Source of the DNA: Sporothrix humicola
Taxonomy: Eukaryota > Ascomycota > Sordariomycetes > Ophiostomatales > Ophiostomataceae
Length of the DNA: 64,000 nt
Assembly (NCBI GenBank): GCA_021396245.1
Contig: WNYE01000046.1
Coordinates: 95,608-159,607, forward strand
Direction of reading: 5' to 3'
Part shown: in pieces, positions 10,507-20,529 of the stretch
How the letters are laid out: the number at the start of each line of letters is the position of its first letter
Numbering within the stretch: the stretch's first letter is position 1
Notes under the pieces: model-generated
The model's input: the letters and a program-made list of their open reading frames with translations, nothing else
The model's database searches: none
What the model was told of the DNA's origin: nothing
Program-made: the position numbers and the translations under genes

Positions 10507-11023
10507 ATGCCTCAGGATATGCCGCCGACCGGCGGCTATGCCGCTGTCCAGTACAAGGTGCGCATTTCCATGACGACCTCGTCGGTCGATGTGTCTCAAT
10601 TGCCACCGACGGGCAGCACAGTCGGCCGCCGACACGAACTCCGCTAACCGCCGACTTTTACAGAGAAACCTCCCCTCCCGCGGCTTCCGCCCGGCCGTCC
10701 TCCTCGGCATCATGGGCGTCGCCATGGGCTATGGCTGGTACAAGCTGGCTCTTGGAATGCGCGAGCAGCAGTAAGCACCCCGCCCCTGGCAGGCAGATGA
10801 GAATGTTACTAACACGTGTAGCGAAATGGCCCGTGAAAAGATGTGGTCGCGGATCCACCTGATCCCGCTCCTGCAGGCGGAGGCGGACCGCGACCAGCTG
10901 CGGCGGCACCTGGCGGACCAGGCGCGGGAGAAGGAGGTGCTGGGCGAGAACGCCAAGGTGTACCACTCTGACCGGTTTGTGCGGCCGACGTATGCGGCGA
11001 CGCCGGCGGAGGTGACCAAGTAG
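10507..11023 (+). CDS. NADH:ubiquinone oxidoreductase subunit GRIM-19 (NDUFA13 type)
   Basis: Three exons: 10507-10557, 10664-10770 and 10822-11023, giving 119 residues. The joined N-terminus reads GGYAAVQYKRNLPSRGFRP, matching the hallmark of GRIM-19 proteins. A single membrane segment (VLLGIMGVAMGYGWYKLAL) follows, then a charged matrix or intermembrane helix. This is an accessory subunit of the complex I membrane arm in the inner mitochondrial membrane. The length fits fungal orthologues (about 115-125). All introns keep phase, with donors GTGCGC and GTAAGC and acceptors CAG and TAG. Confidence 0.9.
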
Positions 11024-11608
11024 GCGGCTCACGACTCACAACGAGCGAAAGCGAGGAGCGAGGAGTGAGGAGTGAGGAGTGAGGAGTGCATTGAGGGCAC
11101 ATGGGGAGCGACGACGACGAGCGAGCGGGTATTCGACATCGAACACTGCGCGAACTCGAGCCAGAGGAAGAGGAGCGAGCGGCGAAGACGACCGAGCTCG
11201 GGAGAAGACGAACATTCTACTGATCAGGGAGAACGGTGGTGGATGAGCTTTATAGAGCAAACATATCAGTTGAGACTGTGCAGAGTCTCTTGCATGGAGG
11301 GGAAACATTCAACGGACCCGGTCGACAAGAGATGTCGGCCCAAGGTCCTGTACATAGTTGGATACCACGGATCCGAGAACAAAACAATAAAAACATCAAG
11401 ACACGCGTATGCACCTGATTGACAATGGTGACTTTAAGACAACATTCATTACGCCAGTCTGTATACGACTATCCCAAAGATGAACGAAAGAAGACATTAA
11501 ACATCAAGTACCCCAACCGATTAACCAAAACTGCCCCAGCACGCAGAAAGCAAACACAAAATGGTAGTCGAACAAAACAAAGAAAATAAATACAAGGCCA
11601 CGCACCCC
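11024..11608. repeat. 3' intergenic region with a 7-bp minisatellite
   Basis: A 7-bp direct repeat GAGGAGT (first copy GAGGAGC) runs for five copies at about 11053-11088, just after the GRIM-19 stop. The rest is the convergent 3' region with condensin subunit 1; no gene seen. Confidence 0.5.
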
Positions 11609-14600
11609 TCAACCCGAAATCTGCACAACACGGAAGCCTTCCGACAGCACCTTGTTGATGTCCTCGCTCTTGTGCTGCAGCAGGCCCAGGGCAAAAGCGA
11701 CGTCGTTCCACTGGCGCTCGGTGTCGCAGCGCGCGAGACGGGCGGCCAGCTTCTCGGCGAGCTGCTTGGCGTGCTTGTCCTTTTCGACGAACCCAAGAAG
11801 GAAGCGCACGATCCTCCTGAAGCTCTCCTCGTCGAGCGACGTCTCGGCGGACAGCAGGCTGAACATGTCGACAAAGTGGTTGTAGACGGCGTTGTCTTTG
11901 GTGGACAGCTCCGTAAAAAACATGCGCGCGAGGTCGGCAATGCGCTTGTCGTCGTCCTCGAGACACTTGGCCATCTCGCCCAGCTGGCCCTTGACCTTGA
12001 CCTGACCGGCCAGGATCAGGAACGTCAGCGTCATGAGACACGTGCGCTTCACAGAGTCGTCGGCGTCGGCCAGACGGCGGTACAAAAAGTCCGTGTTCTC
12101 GTCGATTAGGTGGTTGAAGCAGACGGCCATGTCGCCGAGAGCAATGACGGCGTTGGACCGGACTGTGGCGTCGGTCGAGCGCTCCATGATGGTGATGAGC
12201 AGCGGCAGGTTGGTCTCGCAGTACTCGGCGCTGACGCACATGAGCTTGGCCATGCACAGCGTGGCGGCGGCCTGCAGGCCCTTGTCCTTGTAGACAATGT
12301 TGTTGGCGCAGATCTCCGACACGAGCGGGCCGAACATGCCCAGAAGAGCCGTGGGGCCGTACAGAAGCTCGCGCTCGCGAATGTGCTGCATCGCCTCAGT
12401 GAAATCGTCCTCGGTCGTGCCACCAATGAGGTCGAGCTCGTCGCCCTCGTCTTCCTTGGCTGCACCAGGAGCCGACGACGCTGCCGACTCGCGGCCCTTG
12501 GCGCCCTTCTTGCCGCGGCCTGCAGCACGCTTGCCCGTCGTGGCGGCCTCTTCCTCTTCGGCAATCTTGGCGGCCGCCTCGAGCTTCTCCTTCTCCTGCT
12601 TGCGCCGCTTAAAGTCCTGTTCGCAGAGTTCGAGGTGCACAATCTGCTTGATTGCGACCTGGCCCACGACGAACAGGAGCTGCGAGAGCGCATTGGTGGT
12701 CCCGCGGTGCGATTTTGTGGGCGACACGGTCTGGGTGGCCTCGGGCAGGACAGTAGCGTTGCCCTCGGCATCCAAGACCGTGGCATCACCACGCGATGTT
12801 GGTCGTGACGAGGCAGGCGAGGGAGCAGAAAAAGCAAGACGCGTCTTGCGCCGGATAATGTCGCTGCACAGAACATCGGGGTGCTTTGACAGGGCGTAGA
12901 TGGCGTTGATGGCCTGCTCGGCGACGCCGAACCACTCTTTGCTGTCTGACGGAACATCGATGATGGCTGCTAGCTTGAGGAGGACGGCGTGGTCGTTGGG
13001 CAGACGCGAGAAGGTGACGTTCGAGTCCTTGGCCTGGCGACCAACGGGGTTGATGCGCTGGAGGGCGACACAGGTGTACTTGGCCAGCGAAAGATCGGAG
13101 CGGCCGTGCGAGCCTAGGCCAGTCCGGAGCATGGTCTCCATCTCGCCGACGACAATCTCGGGGTTGGCCGTGGCCAGCATGCCGAGCACGATAATGGCGC
13201 CGCGGCGCTGTGTCCGCGAGATCTCGCGCTTCTGCACGCCGTACACCTGCCACAGCTTGGCGACGACGACCTCGTGGATCATGCCGCCCTTCATCATGGT
13301 GGCCAGCAGCTGCTCGAGCGAGGTCAGCTCGGCCGGCGTGGCACCAAACGTGAGCGAAATCATGTTGCGGGCAATGTAGTTGGCGGCGTCGTTGGGGCCA
13401 AACGAGTCGGGCGCCTCAAAGAAGAGGCGGCGGTAGCACTCGATTAGGTGGGTCTGCACGCCCTTGCCCTCGTCGCTGTTGCCCTTGGTCCAGATAAGAC
13501 GCAGCATGCGGCGGATGCCGATCTTGTTCTGCTCAATGTTGTAGGCGTCGCCAATCTCAAAGTAGTCCATGGCCTCGATGACCTCGCTCTTGTTGCGTGA
13601 GCCCAGCAGCTGGCAGATGGTCGTGGTGGCCTCGTGCAGGATGTTGATGAACTTGAGGGCCTCCGAGTAGTACTTTTTCGTCAGGGTCAGCTTGCTGATG
13701 GCCTCGGACGTGGCGGCCTCTTCCTGGGCCTTGCGGACAGCAGCAATCTTCTCCTCGTCGGTCATTTCAGCAAGACCCTTTTGCGGCGAGCCCTCAATCT
13801 GGGTCGCCTCATCCAGCAGACCGGTCGTGTTGCCAGCGCCATCGTCGGCGCCCTTCTCGCCCAGGTCGGGCGCACCCTCGGGCGGCCGCAGCGACTGAAT
13901 CTCTTGCTCGACGTGCTCAAGACGCTCCTGGTAGTCCTTGCGCGAGAGCTGGGCGCCGTGCATGGCCGTGAAGGGGTGCGTCTTGATAAGGCAGCCCAGC
14001 AGCTTGATGGCGTTGCGGCGCACGTTGCTGCTCTTGTCCTCCAGGCTCTGGTTGGCGAGCTCGGCGGCCTTGAGGCGGCGCTTGGGGAACTTCATCTCGA
14101 GATCGCACAGCTTGACGTACACCTGGATGGTACGTGAGCGGCAGTAGGGGTTGATGTCGAGGAAGCGCTCCTCGAGCACGCTAAAAAAGGCATTGAGCTG
14201 CGACTTGTGGTCCTCGCCGCGCTCTTCTTGGCGACTGAGGTAAGCGATCATGTTGCCGCAGATCTCGATGAGGGCACACCGCAGCGTGTACGACTCGCTG
14301 TCCATCTGCTTGATGAGCGACGCGACCTGCTTGATGACGAGACGAGGCGCCAGCTCGGACAGCTTGATGACAAACGTCGAGACCTGCTTGGGTCCGCGCG
14401 TGTCGTTGCTGCTAAACTCCTTGTTGCTGAGCTCGACCAGGATCTCGTTGGCCAGCTGCTCGTAGTCGTACTGCTCGGACAGAATGTGCAAAAACTCGGC
14501 CATGGGCTCCGACAGGTGCTCAAAGTATGTGAGGTTCTGCACGATGGAGATCTGGGCCGCGTAGGCGTGGCCGTGGTGCTTGACGGCCATGCACAGCACC

Positions 14601-15544
14601 TTGAAGGCGTGCATGCGGATGGGCATGGACTTGACGCGCTGCTCGCTCTCGAGAATCAGATAGACGGGGCGGGTGAGCAGGCCCATAAATGTGTCGCGCT
14701 CCGAGGTGGTCAAAAAGATCTTGCCGAGCTTGAGACGCAGGACCTTGCACATGGTGTCGAGGGCGGTCTGCAGCTGTGCGGACGAGTCCCAGTTGGCGTC
14801 CTTGTCGTTCTCGGACGCGCCGGCGGCCTTCTTGCCACGGGCCTTGCTGCCACCGCGCGCTGCCGGCGCCGACGACGACTTTTCTGCGGCGCGCGTCTCG
14901 ACAGCCGAGACGGTCCATTGTAGCAAGAAGCCGTAGATCTCGAGCAGGTGCTTGTGGTGGGCGATCAGGTCCTGCTCGTCGGACTCGAGGTCGTGGTTGA
15001 TGGCGTCGGCCTCGGCAGAGAGACCAGACGTGATGAGGTCAAAGACCTTGCTGAGCGCATGGGTCGGGAGAAAAGATGTGTACCTGGAGGGAGAAAGTTC
15101 AGAATAATGTCCAGACAGACGGGATGTGCTGGCGCCCGAGAGGCGGTTGCGAGGAGTTCCAGAAGGCGTGCCAGACGGCGCTCCTGCAGACGTCCTCGGC
15201 GCTTTTGACGGCGTGCCAGACGGTGTATTCCGGCTCGAATGTAGAGACAATGAAGAAGAAAAGGGCAGGGGAACAGAAGAAGAAGAAGAGTTGGAGTAGG
15301 CGCACTTTAAGAGAAACTGCAACGAGTCAAAATAGCTGCTGCGCGTAATGGCATCGGGGCTCTCGGCGACGGCGTCGACGATGGGGTTGAGCACGGGCGA
15401 GATGACGGCGTTTGTCAGGGCCTCGGGGTCGTTTTCGCAGTCGAAGAGCGCGGCGTCGGCTTCGGGCGTGGGGATCGACGCCGGGTCGCTCATGTAGAAC
15501 TTGAGGGCATTGTTGATGTCGAACGCGACGGCGTCCATGGCCAT
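11609..15544 (-). CDS. cnd1: Condensin complex subunit 1 (Cnd1/Ycs4/CAP-D2)
   Basis: One uninterrupted frame of 1311 residues on the minus strand. It has the CAP-D2 pattern: a conserved N-terminus (FDINNALKFY), a cohesin-loading-type helical N-terminal part, and long HEAT repeats in the C-terminal half (for example YGPTALLGMFGPLVSEICAN and NAVIALGDMAVCFNHLI). It is a non-SMC subunit of condensin and acts in mitotic chromosome condensation in the nucleus. Two Lys/Arg/Glu/Ala-rich linkers lie near residues 220-245 and 995-1035. Residues about 85-155 are a Ser/Thr/Pro/Gly-rich insert with SGTPSGTP repeats. It keeps frame and has no good early donor, so I kept it as coding. Start is the first of two close ATGs (MAMD). 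It is divergent from Cdc7. Confidence 0.9.
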   Translation of the reverse strand: MAMDAVAFDINNALKFYMSDPASIPTPEADAALFDCENDPEALTNAVISPVLNPIVDAVAESPDAITRSSYFDSLQFLLKCAYSNSSSSSVPLPFSSSLSLHSSRNTPSGTPSKAPRTSAGAPSGTPSGTPRNRLSGASTSRLSGHYSELSPSRYTSFLPTHALSKVFDLITSGLSAEADAINHDLESDEQDLIAHHKHLLEIYGFLLQWTVSAVETRAAEKSSSAPAARGGSKARGKKAAGASENDKDANWDSSAQLQTALDTMCKVLRLKLGKIFLTTSERDTFMGLLTRPVYLILESEQRVKSMPIRMHAFKVLCMAVKHHGHAYAAQISIVQNLTYFEHLSEPMAEFLHILSEQYDYEQLANEILVELSNKEFSSNDTRGPKQVSTFVIKLSELAPRLVIKQVASLIKQMDSESYTLRCALIEICGNMIAYLSRQEERGEDHKSQLNAFFSVLEERFLDINPYCRSRTIQVYVKLCDLEMKFPKRRLKAAELANQSLEDKSSNVRRNAIKLLGCLIKTHPFTAMHGAQLSRKDYQERLEHVEQEIQSLRPPEGAPDLGEKGADDGAGNTTGLLDEATQIEGSPQKGLAEMTDEEKIAAVRKAQEEAATSEAISKLTLTKKYYSEALKFINILHEATTTICQLLGSRNKSEVIEAMDYFEIGDAYNIEQNKIGIRRMLRLIWTKGNSDEGKGVQTHLIECYRRLFFEAPDSFGPNDAANYIARNMISLTFGATPAELTSLEQLLATMMKGGMIHEVVVAKLWQVYGVQKREISRTQRRGAIIVLGMLATANPEIVVGEMETMLRTGLGSHGRSDLSLAKYTCVALQRINPVGRQAKDSNVTFSRLPNDHAVLLKLAAIIDVPSDSKEWFGVAEQAINAIYALSKHPDVLCSDIIRRKTRLAFSAPSPASSRPTSRGDATVLDAEGNATVLPEATQTVSPTKSHRGTTNALSQLLFVVGQVAIKQIVHLELCEQDFKRRKQEKEKLEAAAKIAEEEEAATTGKRAAGRGKKGAKGRESAASSAPGAAKEDEGDELDLIGGTTEDDFTEAMQHIRERELLYGPTALLGMFGPLVSEICANNIVYKDKGLQAAATLCMAKLMCVSAEYCETNLPLLITIMERSTDATVRSNAVIALGDMAVCFNHLIDENTDFLYRRLADADDSVKRTCLMTLTFLILAGQVKVKGQLGEMAKCLEDDDKRIADLARMFFTELSTKDNAVYNHFVDMFSLLSAETSLDEESFRRIVRFLLGFVEKDKHAKQLAEKLAARLARCDTERQWNDVAFALGLLQHKSEDINKVLSEGFRVVQISG

Positions 15545-16442
15545 GGTGGGCGACTCGGAGTGATCACGAAGTGATCACGACGAGTGGCGGTGATGTTGTT
15601 GTTGTTGTCGATGTCGTGATGACGATAATGTCAAGATCGTCGAGATGGATCGAGAGGGGAGCGCAGCAGCGCAGACCTGTGCAGTTAGAGAGAAAGAAAG
15701 AAAGAAAGAAGAAGAAAAGAAAGAGAAGGAGGCAGAAAAGAAACGGCCGAATCAATATGGCTAAAGGCCTATGCCGGTCGCAGAAAGTGAAGCCACTGGA
15801 CTGGAATTCCTCGACTTTCGGTTGGCGATGTTTGGCCAATGTTTTGTGTTTTGGGGTTCATGCAGGAAGGGCAGGCGCAGGAAGGTGCAGAAAGGCGCAG
15901 TCAGAAGGAAAGTGCGACGTTATCGTGGGCGGTGTTGTGCGCAAAAGGGCAGAAAGGGAAGGCGGGGCCTGGCAACGGCTTGTTTATGTTTACTTGTGCA
16001 ATTACCCGTTTGGGACTAGCGCTAAACAGAAGGACTACCCCCCATGTGAGTTGGCGCCTGCCCCAAAACGCCGAAAACGCCCAGACGCGTCCTGGTTTGC
16101 CACCCCACCAATTCCACGCAAAATCGCGTCACAGCGGCTTTAGCGGGCTGTCAGCCTTCTGGCGCGGCTCAAGTCAACAAACCCAGAGTCAGGGCAAAGA
16201 CAGGACGACACACCTTGACACACACCGACGACCTGGGCCAAAATAAGCCGACACCACCACCACGAACAACAGAGCATGCCAATTGGGTGCCGAGTTTTCG
16301 ATCCAATATTTTGAAGTCTATTATTCCCAAAGTACACCCGATTGCGAGCACAGGTATCATCGACCTCGAGCTTGTCGACAGCTCTTCCTTTCACGTTTGC
16401 TTCTTTCGCCCTTTCTCCTGTCCTTTTCTTCTTCCCCACACA
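15545..16442. promoter_or_regulatory. Divergent promoter of condensin subunit 1 and Cdc7 with an MluI box
   Basis: About 900 bp separate two divergent cell-cycle genes. The sequence ACGCGT, the MluI cell-cycle box bound by MBF in yeasts, lies at 16085-16090. A GAAAGAAAGAAAG tract at about 15692-15725 sits near the condensin side. No other gene is seen. Regulation by MBF is an inference from one hexamer. Confidence 0.4.
16085..16090. promoter_or_regulatory. MluI cell-cycle box (ACGCGT)
   Basis: Perfect palindromic ACGCGT in the shared promoter of two cell-cycle genes, 358 bp upstream of the Cdc7 ATG and about 540 bp upstream of the condensin ATG. Confidence 0.45.
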
Positions 16443-18239
16443 ATGGCCACCGGACTGCGAAGGAAACGCTTTGAGGAGGAGGCGTTCAAGATCCACGAGG
16501 ATATGGCGTTCCGGGAAGACACGCCCATGATCAACGATGTGGTGGCGCATCTGCAGTCGACATTAGGAGAGGAAGATGAAGACAACCAAGAAGGCGTGGA
16601 CCAAGAACAGGACGAAGAAGACGGACACGACTACCAAAACGGCCACTATGGCGACGAGGAGGGCGACGGAGACGACAATGAGGCACACGACGACGAGGAG
16701 GTAATATTAGGCGAGGGCGTGGAAGACGACGACGAAGAGGCCGAGACAGCAAAGAGCGAGGCAGAAGAGGGCCTGGACGACGACCATGACGGCCAGGATC
16801 AAGACGACGGCGAAGGAGAAGGCGAGGAAGAAGAGGACGAAGGTGGAGACACATCCGACGACGACGCCGTCGACGAGACAGTGCAGTACGACATGGAGAA
16901 GCTGCAAGCCACATTTCCTAGCTTCCGAAACCAGTTCCGGTTGATCAAGAGAATTGGCGAGGGTGAGCTCACTACAGCACCCATATTTTGTTCATAACAC
17001 ACCCTAACTTTTGTAGGCACCTTCTCGACAGTGTACAAGGCCGAGGACCTCCAGTACGAGCGGTACGACAACTCGTGGGATCTCGACAAGGACACGGAGA
17101 AGTGGGCGTCGCCGCCGCTCAAGCGCACACGAACCGCCAGCGGTGCACGCCGCTCCGATCGACACGCCGACGAGTACGACCGCCAGTCGGCAGTCGCCCA
17201 AAACGGCAACGGCGTCAAACCCCGCCGACGCGCAAAGTACGTTGCCATCAAGAAGATCTACGTCACGTCCAGCCCGCTGCGCATCCTCAACGAGCTCGAG
17301 CTGCTGCACGACCTGCGCTCCTCGCCCTCCGTCTGCCCGCTTATCACGGCCTTCCGCAGCACCGACCAGGTCGTCGCCGTCCTCCCCTACTTTCGCCATC
17401 AGGACTTTCGCGAGTACTACCGCCACATGAAGGTGTCCGACATGGCCATCTATCTCAGATCCCTGTTTGAAGCGCTGGCCGCCGTCCACCGCGCCAACAT
17501 CCTGCACCGCGACATCAAGCCCACCAACTTTTTGTACGACCCGGCTACTGGCCGCGGCGTGCTCGTCGACTTTGGCCTGGCCGAGCGCGAAGGTAGCGAC
17601 AGCAAGCCCTGCCTATGTCATGAAGTCGAGAGCGTCCGCAAGGCCCGCATCCGCGCCGCCTACGTGCCCAATGCCGCCCACAACGGCTACCCCAAGTCCG
17701 ACACGCGGCCCTCGCGGCGCGCCAACCGTGCCGGCACGCGCGGTTTCCGCGCCCCTGAGGTCTTGTTTAAATGCACCGAACAAACGACCAAAATCGACGT
17801 CTGGTCCGTCGGCGTCGTCTTGTTGACCCTCCTCTCCCGGCGCTTCCCCTTCTTCAACAGCGCCGACGACGTCGAGGCCATGATCGAGATCGCCACCATC
17901 TTTGGCAGCAAGCGCATGAAGATTGCCGGCCAGCTCCACGGCTGCATGTTTGAGACCACCATTCCCACGGTGGGCCGCGAAGGTTTTAGTCTGGAGCGCA
18001 TTATTCTGTGGAGCAACTGCCGCATCGACAACAGCAAGACGCTCGTGCCCCTCAGCGAGGACGAGAAGCTCGCCGTCAAGTTTTTGAACCGCTGTCTCGA
18101 CCTCGACCCCAGCAGCCGCATCAGTGCCGAAGAGGCCCTGAAGCACGAGTTCTTGTCGCCGCGCATGACGGGCCGCGCGAACGGCCACGGCCGCGGCCAG
18201 TACGCCGAAGAGGACGATGACGAGATGGACATATTATGA
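16443..18239 (+). CDS. cdc7: Cdc7-type DDK protein kinase
   Basis: Two exons, 16443-16962 and 17017-18239, giving 580 residues; the intron splits the Gly codon in the glycine-rich loop (GEGTFSTVYKAE). The catalytic Lys is in YVAIKKIY (about K252), the HRD motif in LHRDIKPTNF (about 337-339) and DFG in LVDFGLAE (about 358-360). Kinase insert loops lie after the glycine loop and before GTRGFRAPEVL, typical of Cdc7/Hsk1. The N-terminal 150 residues are strongly acidic. Cdc7 with Dbf4 phosphorylates MCM proteins to fire replication origins in the nucleus. Divergent from condensin subunit 1 with a shared promoter. Confidence 0.88.
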
Positions 18240-18464
18240 GGCAGGACGTAATGGGCTAGGGCATTTAATGGGACTGCTTTTGGTGTAATCGGCATGGCAT
18301 GGGTGGGCGGGACTGCAGGATGCACGTTTTGGTCGTGTTTAGCATGCATTTACAGCAGGCGTTTAAATACAAGCATATTTTCAATGAACTGGAATACATG
18401 ACGATGATTTTGATATTGATAATTCAAAGGGTGTGGCTATGGTATCTACCTCTCATCCGCCTGC

Positions 18465-19093
18465 CTATCCTTGAGATCGAAAGAGACATGGATCTTCAAG
18501 CCGCCTCTTTACAAGTTTTTCATCATCTCCAGGTGCTCCCTCCTGAAGTTTTTTCTCTTCTTCCGTAAGCCTTTTCATCCTCTCATCAAGTCTTGTCTTC
18601 TTTCTTTCGAGCTCTGCCTTCTTGAGCTCCAAGTTTACCTCACTCTTGTCAAGTATTGCCTTTTTTCTGTCAAAGATTCCTGCTTCTTTTCAAGCTCCTC
18701 CCACAACTCTTCAAGTTCTTCCTTCTCCTTCTCAGCTTCCACCTTCTCCTTTTCAAGCTCTTCCTTCTCCTTGTCGAGTGCTTCCATGTCTTCTCCAAGT
18801 TTTCTCTGTCCACTTTCAAGAATCGCTTTCTCTTGTTTTTGCTTTTTGGGCTTTGCTTCCTCCTCCATTTCGAGCTCTCTTTTTCTCACATAACATCTTC
18901 CCAAATTCGTCTGATGTTGGTATATTTGTTGCCAAATGTTGTTCAGTCGTTGCAGGTCCCCCGCGTAAAAACTCTGTTGGGAAAGCAGCCAGCATTTGTT
19001 GTTACATTGGTAATCAATGTCTCCTTTTAGCAACTTGACCAGGTTATCTACCTCTTCCATAGAAAAACCAGAGATTGCTTTTTCGTCGGCCAT
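18465..19093 (-). CDS. Array gene 1: long coiled-coil protein, frame broken at a run of six A
   Basis: The ATG at 19093 opens 152 residues ending at a TAA at 18635-18637. The second half is an almost pure coiled coil (KEKEELEKEKVEAEKEKEEL). A second frame, one base back, opens before 18660 and continues the coiled coil (ILDKSEVNLELKKAELERKK) to a TAG at 18465-18467. It ends RLEDPCLFRSQG. The gene at 20188-20529 ends RLGEPCLFRGEK, so the second frame is the true C-terminus. The switch point is the run of A at 18661-18666 (minus strand); one more A would join the frames into about 209 residues. Upstream are a 5'-leader intron (19185-19125) and a TATA box (about 19367-19377). Confidence 0.6.
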
Positions 19094-19634
19094 CGTTTTG
19101 AGTCGGGTTGTAAGCCTTCGGTATCTGCATGAAACTATGTTGTTTATGGCTTGGAGAGACTAGGAAATGTAAAAATGACTTTTACCGTTTGGTGCGTATT
19201 TGTGTCTTGTGCCGGTGTGTATCGATGCTGTAGTAAGTTCTAAAGAATCGTGTCAACTGCGGGAGCATTTCATCTTTAAATGAAGTACTAAGCGTTTTCA
19301 TCCCAAAATTTCACGTTCATTTTCACAGAGGGCGACATAAAGGGTGATGTATTTACTTGAACAGATTCTATATAGGAAGCGCGCCCTTTGTACAGCAACA
19401 AAGAAGCCTCACTTAGAGAGACGGGATCATAAGGGATGAAACGGAGACAAAGATCGTGATAAATTTGGCACAAAGACATCACTTTAAAGGAGCCACGGCC
19501 AGAAATCATCCCTTACGAACATAAAGAGACAGCCAATGAATTTAAAAAAAAAAAAAAAAATGTGAGCACAATAACAGTGACACCGATTGTTCTATCCGAA
19601 ATCCTACCTATGGGGAGTGTACGGCCATGCAAAC
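19094..19634 (-). promoter_or_regulatory. Promoter and leader of array gene 1 (duplicated block)
   Basis: Read on the minus strand: TATATAGA at about 19367-19377, 275 nt before the ATG, then a 61-nt leader intron with GTAAAAG at 19185 and CAG ending at 19125, and the ATG 31 nt on. Farther up, 19400-19530 (AAATTTGGCACAAAGACATC on plus) is nearly identical to 20840-20965. A run of about 17 A lies at 19544-19560. Confidence 0.5.
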
Positions 19635-20083
19635 TCATTCATCAAAGGAGAACATGACCTTCTCAAGAAAATTTTGACCTTTAATCTCCTCCTTCCACAC
19701 AAACATGGTAGCATCGGATTCATTCATCTTTTCAAGCTGTTCTGACAGCAACTTCAATTGATCTTCCTCACCGGGATCCACCGTGAAACGTAACAGGTCG
19801 AGTTCACGTTCCTTTGTTGAGATGTTTTCCCGAATTTTCGCGCGGTGTCTCCCCCCCTTTTCGAGGTTCAATTCCAGCTCTTTCAGTTGGCACCATTTCT
19901 TGTTTCCTCAACGGAAACTCCGAGGCCATTGATATTTACCACTGTTCGACATTTCTCATCCAAAAGACCCAACTGATCGTTCTCGTCAATCCCGTCAATC
20001 CAGTCAATCTCGCCATCACCGCTGCTCTCGCTACTCACCTCGCTCTCAACATATTCGTAATTCTCATATTTTTCGTAATATTT
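19635..20083 (-). pseudogene. Array gene 2: small acidic/coiled-coil gene split over two frames
   Basis: Two overlapping minus-strand frames make one plausible protein. The first, 20083-19883, has no ATG and encodes an acidic stretch (VESEVSSESSGDGEIDWIDG) ending ...VNINGLGVSVEETRNGAN and a TGA. The second, about 19903-19635, encodes KKWCQLKELELNLEKGG and a charged helical region (LLSEQLEKMNESDAT), ending VMFSFDE. They overlap by about 20 nt, and a shift back by one base joins them. The first frame is preceded by a TAA at 20084-20086, so the true start is lost or in an unseen exon. It abuts the 3' end of array gene 3 with no room for a promoter. I call it a decayed member; a spliced form is possible. 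Confidence 0.4.
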
Positions 20084-20187
20084 TTAATGAAGCGCTGGTA
20101 TACATGACGATGATTTTGATGTTGATGATCTATCTAGAGTTCTATGTGGCTATGCGACTTTAATATCTGCCTCTTGTTGCTGCACGA

Positions 20188-20529
20188 TTATTTTTCACCT
20201 CGAAAGAGACATGGTTCTCCAAGCCGGCTCTTTCCAAGTTTTTTATCATCTTCTCCAAGTTGCGTCCCCCCCTTCTCTTCAAGTTGTTTCTTTACCCTTT
20301 CGAGCTCTTGATTTGTCTTTTCAAGCTCGTTTCTGATCTCCTGGAGCTTTCCCACCATCTCCTCAATATCTCCGTCTAACCTTTCAACGAGGTCATCCAT
20401 TTGCCTGTTTATTGCACTTTCAAACCGATCCACTCGTTTGTCTAGTGTGGACATTTCTCTTCGTAGCTGTCCGATATAAGCTCTGTCCTCTCCATGGGAG
20501 ACTTCAGCGGCCGGTCTTGTGCTGCGCAT
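20188..20529 (-). CDS. Array gene 3: coiled-coil protein with PCLFR tail
   Basis: A 113-residue frame from the ATG at 20529. Residues about 15-85 form a continuous coiled coil (RNELEKTNQELERVKKQLEE). The C-terminus GEDDKKLGKSRLGEPCLFRGE matches the end of array gene 1. The 5' context CTCAAAACGATG is also shared with that gene. Upstream are a weak TATA (CCTATAGAATGG on minus, 20760-20768) and a possible leader intron (GT at 20624-20623, branch TACTAAT, less usual AAG acceptor). Together these show a duplication of the whole unit. Function unknown; a self-associating structural or adaptor protein is possible. Confidence 0.6.
   Translation of the reverse strand: MRSTRPAAEVSHGEDRAYIGQLRREMSTLDKRVDRFESAINRQMDDLVERLDGDIEEMVGKLQEIRNELEKTNQELERVKKQLEEKGGTQLGEDDKKLGKSRLGEPCLFRGEK

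Noticed and set aside
18655..18670. Classical -1 ribosomal slippery heptamer
   Set aside because: The A run is not in the X XXY YYZ register in the zero frame (GAA AAA AGG), so an indel is the simpler reading; the frame break itself is kept as a finding.
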